Positions 41,572 to 51,258 of a stretch of 64,000 nt of DNA are shown one piece after another. Made by a program: the position numbers and the translations under genes. Origin of the DNA: Candidatus Paceibacterota bacterium (GTDB lineage Bacteria > Actinomycetota > Actinomycetes > Nanopelagicales > Nanopelagicaceae); assembly GCA_035530615.1 (NCBI GenBank), contig DATKUL010000002.1, positions 1,012,322 to 1,076,321 on the forward strand, given 5' to 3'. How positions within the stretch are numbered: the stretch's first letter is position 1; every line of letters begins with the position of its first letter. The notes below the pieces were generated by a model. The model ran no database searches, was not told where the DNA came from, and saw nothing but the letters and a program-made list of their open reading frames with translations.

Positions 41572-42968
41572 AAACTACAGACAATTTAACGGAATTGGAA
41601 GTTGAAGACCAAACCATCGAGTCTCGTGGAGTCGATCTACTTAAATTTCGACCAGTAAAAGCCTTTATGACGAGCCGATATTTTCCCAAAATATTTCAAA
41701 TTCCCGTCGCAGCCGTCTTCGGTTTAATCGGATACCAACTTCTTGCCGGCCCATCTAGCGCACATGAAAATCCCGGAACGGCCCTCATGTGGGTTCTGTG
41801 GTGGCCGCTCATTCCGATCGTTTTTCTCTTCTTAGGCAGGTTCTGGTGCGCTATTTGCCCATTTGCCACGCTTTCGGATTTTGTCCAAAAATTGGTTGGC
41901 GTTAACCGACCAGTTCCAGCGTTTCTAAAGCGTTATGGGATCTGGATTATCGACGCCACTTTTATCGCGATCACGTGGGCTGATCATGTATTCGGAATCG
42001 TTTCGTCCCCATGGGGCTCTGGGATCCTGCTTTTGCTCATAACTTTCGCAGTAATAGTCTCTGGCGCTTTCTTCCAACGCCGCACCTTCTGTCGCTACCT
42101 CTGTTTTCTGGGTGGCCTCTCCGGAAACTATGCACGAACTGGAATGATCGCCTTAAGGGCAAATACTGATATCTGCGAAACATGCTCCTCTAAGGCGGCG
42201 TGTTTTAACGGCACCGAAAAAGCTCCAGCTTGTCCGCTATTCACTTTTCCGAGGACGATGGACTCGAACTCGAACTGCGTTCTGTGCGCAAACTGCATAA
42301 AGAACTGCCCAAATGATGCGATTACATTGACACTACGGAAACCAACGAAAGAACTTTGGTTTATTCGCAGTCCAAAAGTTGAAGAGTCATTTTTGGCGAT
42401 GGCAATTATGGGAATTGTCCTTATCCAAAACATAACGATGTTGGAGGTTTGGGATCAAATACTTTCCTCCGTGCATCGGATAACTGGGATAACAAACAGT
42501 GCAATCATTTTCACAGGAGTATTTGCCCTGGGTGTCATGCTTCCAGTTGCATTACTCTCCCTTGTCGCCCGAATCGCTTCGCGGAGTAACTTAGAGAGCA
42601 CATTCCAAAATTTTGCACGATTTGGATATGCGCTCATCCCCCTAGATGTTGCCGGCCATGTCGCCCATAACCTCTTTCATCTTCTAGCCGAGGGCAAGTC
42701 GGTCTACTATTCCGTGGGATCATTATTTGGAAGCCAGGCCACTGGCTCCGCTGCTCTCGTGAGTAACGGGACAATTCGAATCCTTCAGTTCTTCATCTTG
42801 GCACTTGGACTCTGGGGTTCAATGTACACAGTTCGTCGAATCACCTATCGCCGTTACTCGAGTGCCAGAATGCGCAAGTCAACGTTGATTCCTTATACGG
42901 CACTCGTCGGAATCCTCATGGCTCTAAATGTGGCGATGTTTCTCTTCCCTATGGCACACCGCATGTAA
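41568..42968 (+). CDS. FixG/NapH-like membrane polyferredoxin
   Basis: A 466-residue membrane protein with about nine hydrophobic helices. WCAICPFATLSD near residue 100 and FCRYLCFLGGLSG near residue 174 are the membrane cysteine motifs of the NosR/CcoG/NapH group. A cytoplasmic insert has CETCSSKAAC...CP and CVLCANCIKNCP, enough for two [4Fe-4S] clusters. It likely passes electrons through the membrane. CcoG reduces copper for oxidase assembly in other bacteria; the neighbouring Met/His protein makes a copper link attractive but unproven. Confidence 0.83.
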   Translation: MKTTDNLTELEVEDQTIESRGVDLLKFRPVKAFMTSRYFPKIFQIPVAAVFGLIGYQLLAGPSSAHENPGTALMWVLWWPLIPIVFLFLGRFWCAICPFATLSDFVQKLVGVNRPVPAFLKRYGIWIIDATFIAITWADHVFGIVSSPWGSGILLLLITFAVIVSGAFFQRRTFCRYLCFLGGLSGNYARTGMIALRANTDICETCSSKAACFNGTEKAPACPLFTFPRTMDSNSNCVLCANCIKNCPNDAITLTLRKPTKELWFIRSPKVEESFLAMAIMGIVLIQNITMLEVWDQILSSVHRITGITNSAIIFTGVFALGVMLPVALLSLVARIASRSNLESTFQNFARFGYALIPLDVAGHVAHNLFHLLAEGKSVYYSVGSLFGSQATGSAALVSNGTIRILQFFILALGLWGSMYTVRRITYRRYSSARMRKSTLIPYTALVGILMALNVAMFLFPMAHRM

Positions 42969-42973
42969 AAAAA

Positions 42974-44074
42974 TCAAATAATCGGTAGGGCGAGAGTGAA
43001 TATCGATCCTAAGTGACGGCCATCGCTAGTCGCGGTGAGCGTTCCGCCATGACCTTGGGCGATGCTTCGGGCAATGGTTAGGCCAAGCCCAGAACCAGAA
43101 TCTCCCGACGTCCGAGCGCTATCCCCTCGGTAGAGGCGGTCGAAAATGTGTGGAAGTTGGTGTGCCTCCATCCCTTCTCCACTGTCTTGGACTATGAACT
43201 GCACAAGACTCTTCACTGCTTTGACCTCTAAAGTCACCTCGTCGCCACGAGAAGTATGTCGGAGGGCATTTTCCAAAAGATTGGAGAGAACTTGTCCAAT
43301 GCGCTGGGCGTCAACATGCAGCATCGGCAACTGGTCTGCTACTTGAAATTTAAGTCTCACATCCTTGTTCTCATATCTTGGCCGCCACGCGGCAAAGGCC
43401 GAGATGACAATCGCGCTGGGATCAACAGGATAAATGACTTTGCTGAGCGATTGATCAAGATTTTGGGATACATCCCGAACGTCGTGGGATAAACGGTTAA
43501 GTTTTCCAAGTTGATCACGAATTGTCTTCCACGAATGTGCATCGCCACGAACAACCCCGTCCTCAATACCATCAATGATTGCGCCAACGGTAGCGATCGG
43601 AGTACGAAGTTCGTGTGCAAGATCGCTTAACATGCGCTCTTGATTTTCTTTACTAAGCGCCAAGTCCGCCGACATCCCTGCCAACGCGGTGGCCAGTCGA
43701 TCGAGTTCTGACGATGACCTATCAAAATTCGGTTGCACTCCCGAATTGCCCGCAGCGAGCGTTTCGGCGAATAAAGTCACCCTCTCTATTGGTTTTACGA
43801 TCCTACGCATAAATACCCAAGCTATTAACCCAGAAAGTATCAGTGAAGTGAGTGCCGAGATAATGAGTGCAAGATTAAATGAGGCAGTAAAAGCCTCGGT
43901 TACGTGTGCATGAGCCTCTTCGGAGGTGATCCCCGCTTCTTCCAGGTGCTTGTGAAATATTGAAGGCGCGATATATGACGCGGTGCCGATAAGTATCAAT
44001 CCAGATAACAAAATAAGAAGTGTCTGCCCGACTAGCATCTGAGTCATGAGACTCCGCTTGCGATGGATTCTCAC
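42974..44074 (-). CDS. sensor histidine kinase of the copper operon
   Basis: A 366-residue kinase with two N-terminal helices around a short external loop rich in His/Glu (EEAGITSEEAHAHVTEAF), a HAMP linker near residue 95, the phosphoacceptor box LSDLAHELRTPIATVGAI near residue 155, NLLENALRHTS and GSGLGLTIARS. The external histidines could bind copper. Its start overlaps the response regulator stop by four bases; together they sit behind copA. Confidence 0.9.
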   Translation of the reverse strand: MRIHRKRSLMTQMLVGQTLLILLSGLILIGTASYIAPSIFHKHLEEAGITSEEAHAHVTEAFTASFNLALIISALTSLILSGLIAWVFMRRIVKPIERVTLFAETLAAGNSGVQPNFDRSSSELDRLATALAGMSADLALSKENQERMLSDLAHELRTPIATVGAIIDGIEDGVVRGDAHSWKTIRDQLGKLNRLSHDVRDVSQNLDQSLSKVIYPVDPSAIVISAFAAWRPRYENKDVRLKFQVADQLPMLHVDAQRIGQVLSNLLENALRHTSRGDEVTLEVKAVKSLVQFIVQDSGEGMEAHQLPHIFDRLYRGDSARTSGDSGSGLGLTIARSIAQGHGGTLTATSDGRHLGSIFTLALPII

Positions 44075-44778
44075 TTCAATTCCATTCCATAACCAATTCC
44101 ACGGACAGTTCGAATTAAATCCTCTGAAGCCCCCGCATCAGTGAGCTTCTTTCGCAGGTGGCCAATATGTACGTCCACGACGTGAACCTCACCGAACCAC
44201 TCGCCTCCCCATACTGACTCAAGAAGAGACTTACGAGAAAAGACATTCTTAGGGTGTTCAATCATGGTTTCCAAGAGATCGAACTCTGTCCTTGTGAGCT
44301 CTACTGACGCCTGCCCGACCATAACCGTCCTCGAACTCGCATTTAAGGTGACGGATTCAAAAAGAAAGACATTTGAAAGTGATTCATCATCGCCTTCACT
44401 CGATTTCGTTCGAGGCCTACGCAAGATTGCTCTAGAGCGTGCAATGAGCTCTCGCGGCGAAAATGGTTTCACCACATAGTCATCTGCGCCTACCGCAAAG
44501 CCAACCACTTTATCTACTTCTTCATCGCGAGCGGTCAGCATCAAGATGTATGCATCAGAAAATGTTCGAACCTGCCTGCACACTTCAATACCGTCAAAGC
44601 CTGGCAGCATCACATCTAGAATTATGAGGTCGGGCGGTGCTAAGCGAGCTTTCTCCACCGCGCTTGGACCATCAAGTGCCTGATCGACGATATAACCTTC
44701 ACGTTCAAAATAACTCACGATCACAGCCGCAAGCTCTGCTTCATCCTCGACTACAAGGACACGAAGTGGATTACTCAT
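44071..44778 (-). CDS. OmpR-family response regulator
   Basis: A 235-residue regulator. The receiver domain has VVEDEAELA and [13 protein letters not shown] (phosphorylated Asp about residue 53) with [15 protein letters not shown]. The C-terminal winged helix shows [16 protein letters not shown] and [12 protein letters not shown], then [10 protein letters not shown]. Paired with the kinase downstream and overlapping copA upstream by four bases, so it probably controls the copper operon. Confidence 0.92.
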   Translation of the reverse strand: MSNPLRVLVVEDEAELAAVIVSYFEREGYIVDQALDGPSAVEKARLAPPDLIILDVMLPGFDGIEVCRQVRTFSDAYILMLTARDEEVDKVVGFAVGADDYVVKPFSPRELIARSRAILRRPRTKSSEGDDESLSNVFLFESVTLNASSRTVMVGQASVELTRTEFDLLETMIEHPKNVFSRKSLLESVWGGEWFGEVHVVDVHIGHLRKKLTDAGASEDLIRTVRGIGYGMELK

Positions 44779-46886
44779 GCATGCCTACCTCGAAGTCTCA
44801 AAGCGTTGGCGATCACGGAGGTAGAACTTAGACTCATTGCCAGCGCTGCAATCATGGGCGAAAGGATCAATCCAGTAAAGGGATACAGGACTCCGGCCGC
44901 AATTGGCACCCCTAGAGAGTTGTAGACGAAGGCAAAAAATAGATTCTGGCGCATATTTGCGACCGTATCCTTCGAAAGTCTCCTTGCCGCTGCAATTGAA
45001 CGTAAGTCCCCCTTTACCAATGTAACTTGCCCACTGTGCATCGCAACATCGGTGCCAGTACCCATTGAGATTCCGATATTAGCCTGAGCAAGTGCCGGTG
45101 CATCGTTCACACCATCTCCAGCCATTGCCACAAATTTTCCTTGGTTCTGAAATTTGCGAACTAACTCCAGTTTGTCGGATGGTTTCACATCGCCATAAAC
45201 CTCTGTAATATTTAATTTTGAGGCAATACTCCTGGCACTACTCAAGTTATCTCCGGAAGCCATAACCAAATGGATGCCTGAACTCATGAGATCAGCAACT
45301 GCTTCAGGGGATGTCTGCTTTATCTTGTCGTTGAGAGAGATCAATCCCAATATCGCATCATCTTCTGAGACAAACATGATGCTTGATCCATGGGAACTAA
45401 CTTCAGTGGCTTCGAGTCGCATCGGTTCGATATCAATCTTTGAATTGACCAAGAACTGAGCGTTTCCAACCAGTACGCGTTTTCCATCCAACTTTCCCTC
45501 TACTCCGAAGCCGGGGTGAGATTTGAATTCAATCACTTTTCCCACGTGCAGATTTTCCTTGGCTGCTTCCCGAACAATTGCGGTCGCCAGAGGGTGTTCA
45601 CTTAGACTTTCGAGAGTCGCTGCAACAGATAGAACACGACTTTCTTCGATTCCAGAAACCGCGATGACACTCTCCACATATGGCCGTCCCTCCGTCAAGG
45701 TGCCAGTTTTATCAACGATCAAAGTATCGATTTTGTGAAAATTCTCAATTGCAGCGGCGTCTTTAAAGAGGATCCCAGAAGTTGCTCCTCTACCCGATGC
45801 GACCATGATAGACATCGGTGTTGCCAAGCCGAGGGCACAAGGGCAAGCAATGATGAGTACGGCTACCGCATTTATTACCCCATACGTCCAAGAAGATTCG
45901 CCACCGAGTAAACCCCAGACTATAAAGGTCAGTATTGCCACGGCAATTACAGTTAAGACGAAGTAGCGGGAGACCGTATCCGCCATCCTCTGCATGGGCG
46001 CTTTGGACCGTTGCGCCTGAGAGACCAGACTTACAATCTGCGAAAGGACGGAAGCGGATCCAACCTTCTCGGCCCTAATGTGAAGTGAACCATCGGAATT
46101 TATCGTCCCTCCAATAACTTTATTGGTTACTTCTTTTAGTACTGGCAAAGGTTCACCGGTAAGCATGGACTCGTCAACGCTACTCATACCTTCTATCACT
46201 TCCCCATCGACAGGAATCGTCTCTCCAGGGCGGACAATCAATATATCTTTGACCATGACCTGCGTAAGCAGAACCTCCTCATCTGACCCGTCAGCTTTGC
46301 GTCGGCGGGCAGTCTTAGGGGCCAATTTCAAAAGAGCCTTAATTGCCGAAGATGTCTCTGCCCTCGCCTTAAGCTCAATGACCTGCCCCAGCAAGGTCAA
46401 GGAAATGATTACTGAGGCAGCCTCGAAATAGACGCCTACCTTCCCATCCGTCCGGAACGAAGCGGGAAAAATGTCTGGGACTGCTGTGGCGGCGAAGCTA
46501 TACACGTACGCCGCCCCGGTGCCCAAACCAATGAGGGTCCACATATTTGGACTCCTATATATGAACGACATCCACGCACGCTGGAAGAATGGTTTCCCAG
46601 CCCAGAGAATCACTGGTGTCGCAATTAGTAGAGACAACCACTCTCCACGGTCCGCAAGCGCACCCGGAAGACCAGATCCAACAATGGCGACGAAAATCGC
46701 TAGCACAGTAAGTGGTAATGACCAGAGAAAACGCTTCTTGAGATCAAGGAGCTCAACATTCTCGACCTCGGTCTCGAAATCCGCTTTTGGTTCAAGCGAC
46801 ATTCCGCATTTGGGACAATTCCCTGGCTCAAATCTCACAATTTCCGGATGCATCGGACACGTGTACTCGATTACATTGTTATTCAT
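44775..46886 (-). CDS. copA: copper-translocating P1B-type ATPase
   Basis: Exports copper across the cytoplasmic membrane using ATP. The 703-residue protein starts with a short metal-binding segment ([12 protein letters not shown] ... [11 protein letters not shown]) instead of an HMA domain. Eight helices surround the CPC motif ([11 protein letters not shown]), the phosphorylation site is DKTGTLTEG, the nucleotide domain has SEHPLATAI, and [15 protein letters not shown] closes the P-domain. Upstream lie DUF305 and a small membrane protein; downstream the two-component pair. All point to copper detoxification. Confidence 0.93.
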   Translation of the reverse strand: MNNNVIEYTCPMHPEIVRFEPGNCPKCGMSLEPKADFETEVENVELLDLKKRFLWSLPLTVLAIFVAIVGSGLPGALADRGEWLSLLIATPVILWAGKPFFQRAWMSFIYRSPNMWTLIGLGTGAAYVYSFAATAVPDIFPASFRTDGKVGVYFEAASVIISLTLLGQVIELKARAETSSAIKALLKLAPKTARRRKADGSDEEVLLTQVMVKDILIVRPGETIPVDGEVIEGMSSVDESMLTGEPLPVLKEVTNKVIGGTINSDGSLHIRAEKVGSASVLSQIVSLVSQAQRSKAPMQRMADTVSRYFVLTVIAVAILTFIVWGLLGGESSWTYGVINAVAVLIIACPCALGLATPMSIMVASGRGATSGILFKDAAAIENFHKIDTLIVDKTGTLTEGRPYVESVIAVSGIEESRVLSVAATLESLSEHPLATAIVREAAKENLHVGKVIEFKSHPGFGVEGKLDGKRVLVGNAQFLVNSKIDIEPMRLEATEVSSHGSSIMFVSEDDAILGLISLNDKIKQTSPEAVADLMSSGIHLVMASGDNLSSARSIASKLNITEVYGDVKPSDKLELVRKFQNQGKFVAMAGDGVNDAPALAQANIGISMGTGTDVAMHSGQVTLVKGDLRSIAAARRLSKDTVANMRQNLFFAFVYNSLGVPIAAGVLYPFTGLILSPMIAALAMSLSSTSVIANALRLRGRHA

Positions 46887-46922
46887 TTAGCTCTCCTATC
46901 TCAAAAAAGACTACCTCCCCGC

Positions 46923-47522
46923 CTACTTTCCTAATTTGATAATCATTTTCTTCATGGCTGCAATTTCTGTGCTCTGAGCTTTCTTGATATTGGCCGCCAA
47001 AACTTTCACATCACTTCTTGTCGAGGCGGAAATCCACGAAACCATCTGCAAGGCTCCGGCGTGGTGCTCAACCATCGCCATCAAAAAGCTCTTGTCGAAC
47101 GCTCTTCCTTTGAGGCTCTTCAATTGGGCAAGTTGAGTTGGGCTTAGCATTCCGGACGCTCCCATGGAGTGACTCGACGTCATAGATTGGCCAGAGCTCT
47201 TGATCCAGGAAGTCATTTGAGCGATTTCACCTTTCTGAGCAGCAATAATTTTCTTAGCAAGTCCAATAACATTGGCATTGCTTGAATTCTTCAACGTGTA
47301 CCAAGACATGGTTATTGCCTGCCGGTGATGTGGAATCATCGCCTGGGCGAACATGATCTCCATATCACCGTAAGCCATAGTGGAGGCACTCGAAAGCCGT
47401 GGCGGCAGAGCGCTGGCTGGGAAAATAGCAAATGAACTAAACATGACAGATACAACTGCTGGTAAGAAAATTCGACGAAACATTATTGGACCTCTCTCAA
47501 TTTGTGGACATGGAAAATACAT
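46923..47522 (-). CDS. DUF305 exported protein
   Basis: A 199-residue exported protein, signal peptide to about residue 37 (VVSVMFSSFAIFPASA). The DUF305 domain shows MIPHHRQAITMSWYTLK near residue 59 and MVEHHAGALQMV near residue 147, the doubled HH helices typical of the family, with several methionines. DUF305 proteins accompany copper resistance genes in many bacteria; a role in periplasmic or surface copper binding is inferred. It lies 37 bases before copA. Confidence 0.88.
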   Translation of the reverse strand: MYFPCPQIERGPIMFRRIFLPAVVSVMFSSFAIFPASALPPRLSSASTMAYGDMEIMFAQAMIPHHRQAITMSWYTLKNSSNANVIGLAKKIIAAQKGEIAQMTSWIKSSGQSMTSSHSMGASGMLSPTQLAQLKSLKGRAFDKSFLMAMVEHHAGALQMVSWISASTRSDVKVLAANIKKAQSTEIAAMKKMIIKLGK

Positions 47523-47536
47523 TTGAGGGGTCAGAA

Positions 47537-47920
47537 TTATGTTCTTGAAACTCCTATGCGTGAAAGAACGAGTGTGGGTGACAGGGCTCCGCTTAGATAG
47601 AATTTTGAGAATACGAAGAGATCCCGCCCAACAAGCTCATCACGCCACTTTTGCGACTTCGCGTAAAGTTTACGACTCCAAGTAAGTAGAACAATCAAGG
47701 CAATGCTCACGCATACTTCGGCACTGGTTCCGGATACACCGAACGAACTTGAGTCGCCAGAAGAAATACCGTGGTGCCCCGCCGCTGAAGTCAGTCCCGT
47801 TCCGTGGACCGATTGAGACGCCATGCATTGATAATGCACGATGGCGACTCCAGAAAAAATGAGAATAATGCCCATCAACCAGAAGCTCAGTTTGCGAATA
47901 TTGCTCGGCGATGACAGCAC
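47537..47920 (-). CDS. small membrane protein at the head of the copper operon
   Basis: A 127-residue protein with two hydrophobic helices (FWLMGIILIFSGVAIVHYQC and VCVSIALIVLLTWS) around a short external loop containing GHHG and several serines, similar in layout to DUF6153-like actinobacterial proteins. It may bind a metal in the loop. GTG start with a poor ribosome site, so the N-terminus is uncertain. Fifteen bases separate it from the DUF305 gene. Confidence 0.6.
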   Translation of the reverse strand: MLSSPSNIRKLSFWLMGIILIFSGVAIVHYQCMASQSVHGTGLTSAAGHHGISSGDSSSFGVSGTSAEVCVSIALIVLLTWSRKLYAKSQKWRDELVGRDLFVFSKFYLSGALSPTLVLSRIGVSRT

Positions 47921-48014
47921 TTGATGAGAGTACCAGCGCCAGCAATTATGGGCATTTTATCGATCAACCCAAAGCTGACTTATACTCAAGATTTACTGTG
48001 AGAGGCTAGGTGAC

Positions 48015-48620
48015 ATGAAACTCAGTAGCGACGTAACTACGCTGGTCGCACTTTTTGCGATCGTCAGCCCTATTACTTCGATCCCCGTCTTTCTTAGTTT
48101 GACCGAAACCGTCTCTAAGGAGAAGAGGCGAATCATCGCCCTGCAAACCGCCCTCGTTTCGGGGTTGACGCTCTTCGTTGCCTACTTCGTCGGTGATGTC
48201 ATTCTTAAATTACTTAGCATCCAGATGGATGCTTTTCGAATTGCGGGCGCGCTAATCATCGGAGCCATCGGGTGGAGCATGGTCATGGGTCGGAAAAATT
48301 CCATCCTCGAAGCCTCTCCTATGGGGGCTGCCATTGTCCCCCTCGCTATCCCGATGATGGCCGGACCTGGCGCGATTGCAACAGTGATAGCAATTGGCAA
48401 TTCTGACGTCGGAATAGTCCGTATCGCGGATGTGATAATAATTCTCGTTCTTTCGATTCTAACCGGCATCTTGCTACTTGCAGCAGAGCCCATCGAACGA
48501 ATTCTGGGAGAGCAAGGACTCATGGTGGTTACACGAATTTTTGGCTTGCTACTACTCGCAATTGCAGTCTCCACCGTGATGTCAGCTATCGCTTCAGCAT
48601 TCCCTGGTCTCACGCAATAA
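48015..48620 (+). CDS. MarC-family integral membrane protein
   Basis: A 201-residue protein with six hydrophobic helices. LVALFAIVSPITSIPVFLSL near the start, IAGALIIGAIGWSMVMG near residue 75 and VPLAIPMMAGPGAIATVI near residue 110 are diagnostic of the MarC/YchE family. The function of the family is unknown; it was once linked to antibiotic resistance in error. AGGTG precedes the ATG. It overlaps the convergent flavoprotein gene by eleven bases. Confidence 0.9.
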   Translation: MKLSSDVTTLVALFAIVSPITSIPVFLSLTETVSKEKRRIIALQTALVSGLTLFVAYFVGDVILKLLSIQMDAFRIAGALIIGAIGWSMVMGRKNSILEASPMGAAIVPLAIPMMAGPGAIATVIAIGNSDVGIVRIADVIIILVLSILTGILLLAAEPIERILGEQGLMVVTRIFGLLLLAIAVSTVMSAIASAFPGLTQ

Positions 48621-50013
48621 GCGGTAATAATTCAGTAAATATTTGGCTAGCCAGTTCTTTAAGCGGAGTTTCAAAGGCTTGGCCATAAGTTGGAAAAGCG
48701 TGAACGACATCGCACCAGAGTGATAATTGAATTTCCGCCCGAATAGCCAGCGATGCTTCGGCCATCCACTCATCAGCGTGCGGACCAATAGCAGAAGCGC
48801 CAATGAGCACGCCGCGGACGGGATCGGCCGTCAGAACGAGTAGACCGCCTGCTTCCCCATCGGTAACCGTTCGAGAGACGTCCTTCAGATCGATGCTAGC
48901 CGTTAGATATCCCTCCCGGTTCATCGAATTGGCCATTTTCCCAACGCTTGCAACTGGTGGATCTGTATATATTGCTCGTGGAATCGCCACATAATTCGCG
49001 ACCTGTTCCATACCTAGCAGGTTAGAAGTAACAATGTGCCCTTGATAACTTGCCGTGTGGGTGAATGGAGCAATACCTGTTACATCTCCGGCTGCCCAAA
49101 CATGCCTTTGGCCGACGACCCGGCAATGTTCATCAATAAGCACGGTCCCTTTCTTGTCGAGCTCGATCCCCAGAATTCCCAAGCCAAGATTCGTCGTATC
49201 TGGATGGCGGCCGGAGGCAATAATAATTTTCTCCACGATGCAATAAGAACCGCTTGAGAGATGAACCAGAATCTGGTTTTCGGTTGCAAGTTCGACTTTA
49301 AGCACTTCTGTATTGAGCAGAATAGTTACGCCATCATCCTCTAAATTCTCCGCAAGTCTGGCGGCAACATCGAAATGCTCTTGGTCGGCGAGTTGGGGTC
49401 CAGATTGGACAAGTGTGGTTTCTGATCCAAAACGAGTGAATATTTGCGCCAATTCGCAACCAACGGGTCCGCCACCAATAATCAGCACGGAGCGTGGACA
49501 GTCACCCGCAGATAACGCTTCATCACTCGTCCAAGAGTCCACCGTTTCCAAGCCCTCAATTTTTGGAATTGTGGATAGAGATCCCGTGGCGATTACCAGA
49601 TCCTTCCAACCCAACTCCAGTTGATTAATCGATATCAGATTGGGTCCGGTCACAAACCCACTGCCTCGAAATAGTGCGATACCCGCCGCCTTCACGGCCG
49701 CGCTGCTTGCGGAATCGTCTCGATAGTCAGCTATCCGGTCGCGTCGTGCAGCGGACCAATGGAACGCCTCATTGTCACTATCCATAATGAGGGGCGTACT
49801 TGAAGCACCAAATGCGACAGTATTTTTTGCCAATTTTCTTATTTGGGTACTTCGCAACATTGCCTTGCTGGGAATGCAGGATACATAGGCGCATTCTCCA
49901 CCCACTCGCAATTTTTCAATGAGAGCGACCGAGCGGCCAGCCTTGGAGAGAGTCTTGGCGATCAACTCTCCAGCCGATCCTGCACCCAAAACAACCACAT
50001 CAAATTGCTTCAT
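48610..50013 (-). CDS. MerA/lipoamide-dehydrogenase-like flavoprotein
   Basis: A 467-residue class I pyridine nucleotide-disulfide oxidoreductase. FAD site VVLGAGSAGELIAKTL at the start, redox disulfide GGECAYVSCIPSKAM near residue 37, NAD(P) site SVLIIGGGPVGCELAQIF near residue 168, HVWAAGDVTG near residue 300, and a C-terminal HAFPTYGQAFE that supplies the dimer-side histidine/glutamate pair. The CC tail and HMA domain of mercuric reductase are absent, so mercury reduction is unlikely. A general disulfide or quinone reductase is the safest call. It does not lie with the E1/E2 genes, so acting as their E3 is only a possibility. Confidence 0.85.
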   Translation of the reverse strand: MKQFDVVVLGAGSAGELIAKTLSKAGRSVALIEKLRVGGECAYVSCIPSKAMLRSTQIRKLAKNTVAFGASSTPLIMDSDNEAFHWSAARRDRIADYRDDSASSAAVKAAGIALFRGSGFVTGPNLISINQLELGWKDLVIATGSLSTIPKIEGLETVDSWTSDEALSAGDCPRSVLIIGGGPVGCELAQIFTRFGSETTLVQSGPQLADQEHFDVAARLAENLEDDGVTILLNTEVLKVELATENQILVHLSSGSYCIVEKIIIASGRHPDTTNLGLGILGIELDKKGTVLIDEHCRVVGQRHVWAAGDVTGIAPFTHTASYQGHIVTSNLLGMEQVANYVAIPRAIYTDPPVASVGKMANSMNREGYLTASIDLKDVSRTVTDGEAGGLLVLTADPVRGVLIGASAIGPHADEWMAEASLAIRAEIQLSLWCDVVHAFPTYGQAFETPLKELASQIFTELLPLIA

Positions 50014-50165
50014 TTTTTCACGGTACGCCTAAAGAGGAACAATAACAACGAAAAATGTCTCAATAAATGCACATCTTTGAAGATATATTCACAGAGAATT
50101 TATAGAATAACGACTTGCTTTTAGGATTACAGTGAAGGAATCCAACTAGTTTCTGGAGAGAATAG

Positions 50166-50195
50166 ATGGAATGCGGCTGTCGGAATGGTAGCTAA
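50166..50195 (+). CDS. possible nine-residue upstream peptide
   Basis: MECGCRNGS, ten codons with stop, follows a strong GGAGAG site and overlaps the ATG of the UbiA-family gene in another frame. It might couple or attenuate translation of UbiA. Paired cysteines recall cysteine-rich upstream ORFs of mycobacteria, but chance is not excluded. Confidence 0.25.
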   Translation: MECGCRNGS

Positions 50196-50955
50196 ATATC
50201 TCCGCGCGGCGCACTTTCTGCCAACACTTATAGTAACCACGCTCGTCCTACTACTTTCGAGAACGTTATTCAATACTGGAGATTCAATTCTGATTGCACT
50301 TACAATTTTTAGCGGTCAGTTAGTTGTTGGCTGGAACAATGATCTGATTGATGCACCGCGAGATCGACTACAAAAAAGATGGAGAAAACCCGTAGCATCG
50401 GGCGAACTTGCTGAATCAGACTTGAAATTGGCCATTTATGCTGTATTGGCACTTTGCGTAGCCCTCTCACTCCTTGGACCCTTGGGTATTCGTGGAGGTT
50501 CGCTACACCTGCTCGCTGTTGGATTTGGCCTTTCTTACAATCTCTACTTTAAGAACAATTTACTTTCCCCCATTCCATTCATGTTTGCCTTCGCTGCCCT
50601 GCCTGCCACTCTCTATGTTGCTGCACACAAGACTCCCCCTCTGTGGATAGTTATTTGTGGGGGTTTATTTGGAATAGTTGGACACTTCGCAAACGTGCTG
50701 AAGGATATGGACGAAGATCTCACACTTGGAATCCGTGGCCTGCCACAAATCGTTGGTACCAAAAAAAGTATCTTTATTGCTGCAATTGGCCTAATTTCTA
50801 TCTCATTAATTATTTCAATGCACCGGCAAACTCTGATTCCTTGGTTTGTGATTTCACTTCCCCTCGCAATTGCATTGATCACTTATAACCCAAGAAAATT
50901 TGGACATCCAACAATTATGTTGCTCGCACTCATGGACGTCTATCTGTTGTTTTAA
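50185..50955 (+). CDS. UbiA-family prenyltransferase
   Basis: A 256-residue membrane protein with about eight helices. WNNDLIDAPRDRLQKRWRKP near residue 50 is the first aspartate-rich NDxxDxxxD motif and KDMDEDLTLGIRGLPQ near residue 173 the second. Members attach a polyprenyl chain to an aromatic or sugar acceptor. The short length and position give no hint of the acceptor; menaquinone-type or wall arabinose-donor enzymes are both conceivable. Confidence 0.83.
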   Translation: MVAKYLRAAHFLPTLIVTTLVLLLSRTLFNTGDSILIALTIFSGQLVVGWNNDLIDAPRDRLQKRWRKPVASGELAESDLKLAIYAVLALCVALSLLGPLGIRGGSLHLLAVGFGLSYNLYFKNNLLSPIPFMFAFAALPATLYVAAHKTPPLWIVICGGLFGIVGHFANVLKDMDEDLTLGIRGLPQIVGTKKSIFIAAIGLISISLIISMHRQTLIPWFVISLPLAIALITYNPRKFGHPTIMLLALMDVYLLF

Positions 50956-51009
50956 CTGGATTAGCTGCTCTCCACTCTTTAGACATCGATCGCAACCACT
51001 CATGTGGGG

Positions 51010-51258
51010 TTAACGTTTTCGAAATTTTCTAGGATCAATTTTTTTCGCGTGATATTTCGCTTTGATCAACAGTGATTCAGCCCAAGTAAATTCAACGGCC
51101 AGAACTATCAACCCTAGAATTACAAGTGGCATAGTAAATGGTCCTGGGAGTACAACGAGCGCGACTCCCAACGCGATCAGAGTAGAGCCAATTACCAGAA
51201 CGATAGTTTTTCGAACAGATCCCGGAAGAGCCGCCCAGAGTTTGCGCCAGACCATCAT
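51010..51258 (-). CDS. PGPGW-family small membrane protein
   Basis: An 82-residue protein: amphipathic start, VIGSTLIALGVALVVLPGPF near residue 22, then VILGLIVLAVEFTWAESLL and a Lys/Arg tail. This matches the putative transmembrane PGPGW family (TIGR02611-like), common in Actinobacteria and of unknown function. Its start overlaps the TerC stop by four bases, so it is also under the riboswitch. Confidence 0.85.
   Translation of the reverse strand: MMVWRKLWAALPGSVRKTIVLVIGSTLIALGVALVVLPGPFTMPLVILGLIVLAVEFTWAESLLIKAKYHAKKIDPRKFRKR

Noticed and set aside
48610-50013. Calling the flavoprotein mercuric reductase
   Set aside because: The C-terminal cysteine pair and N-terminal HMA domain are missing, and no mer genes are nearby.
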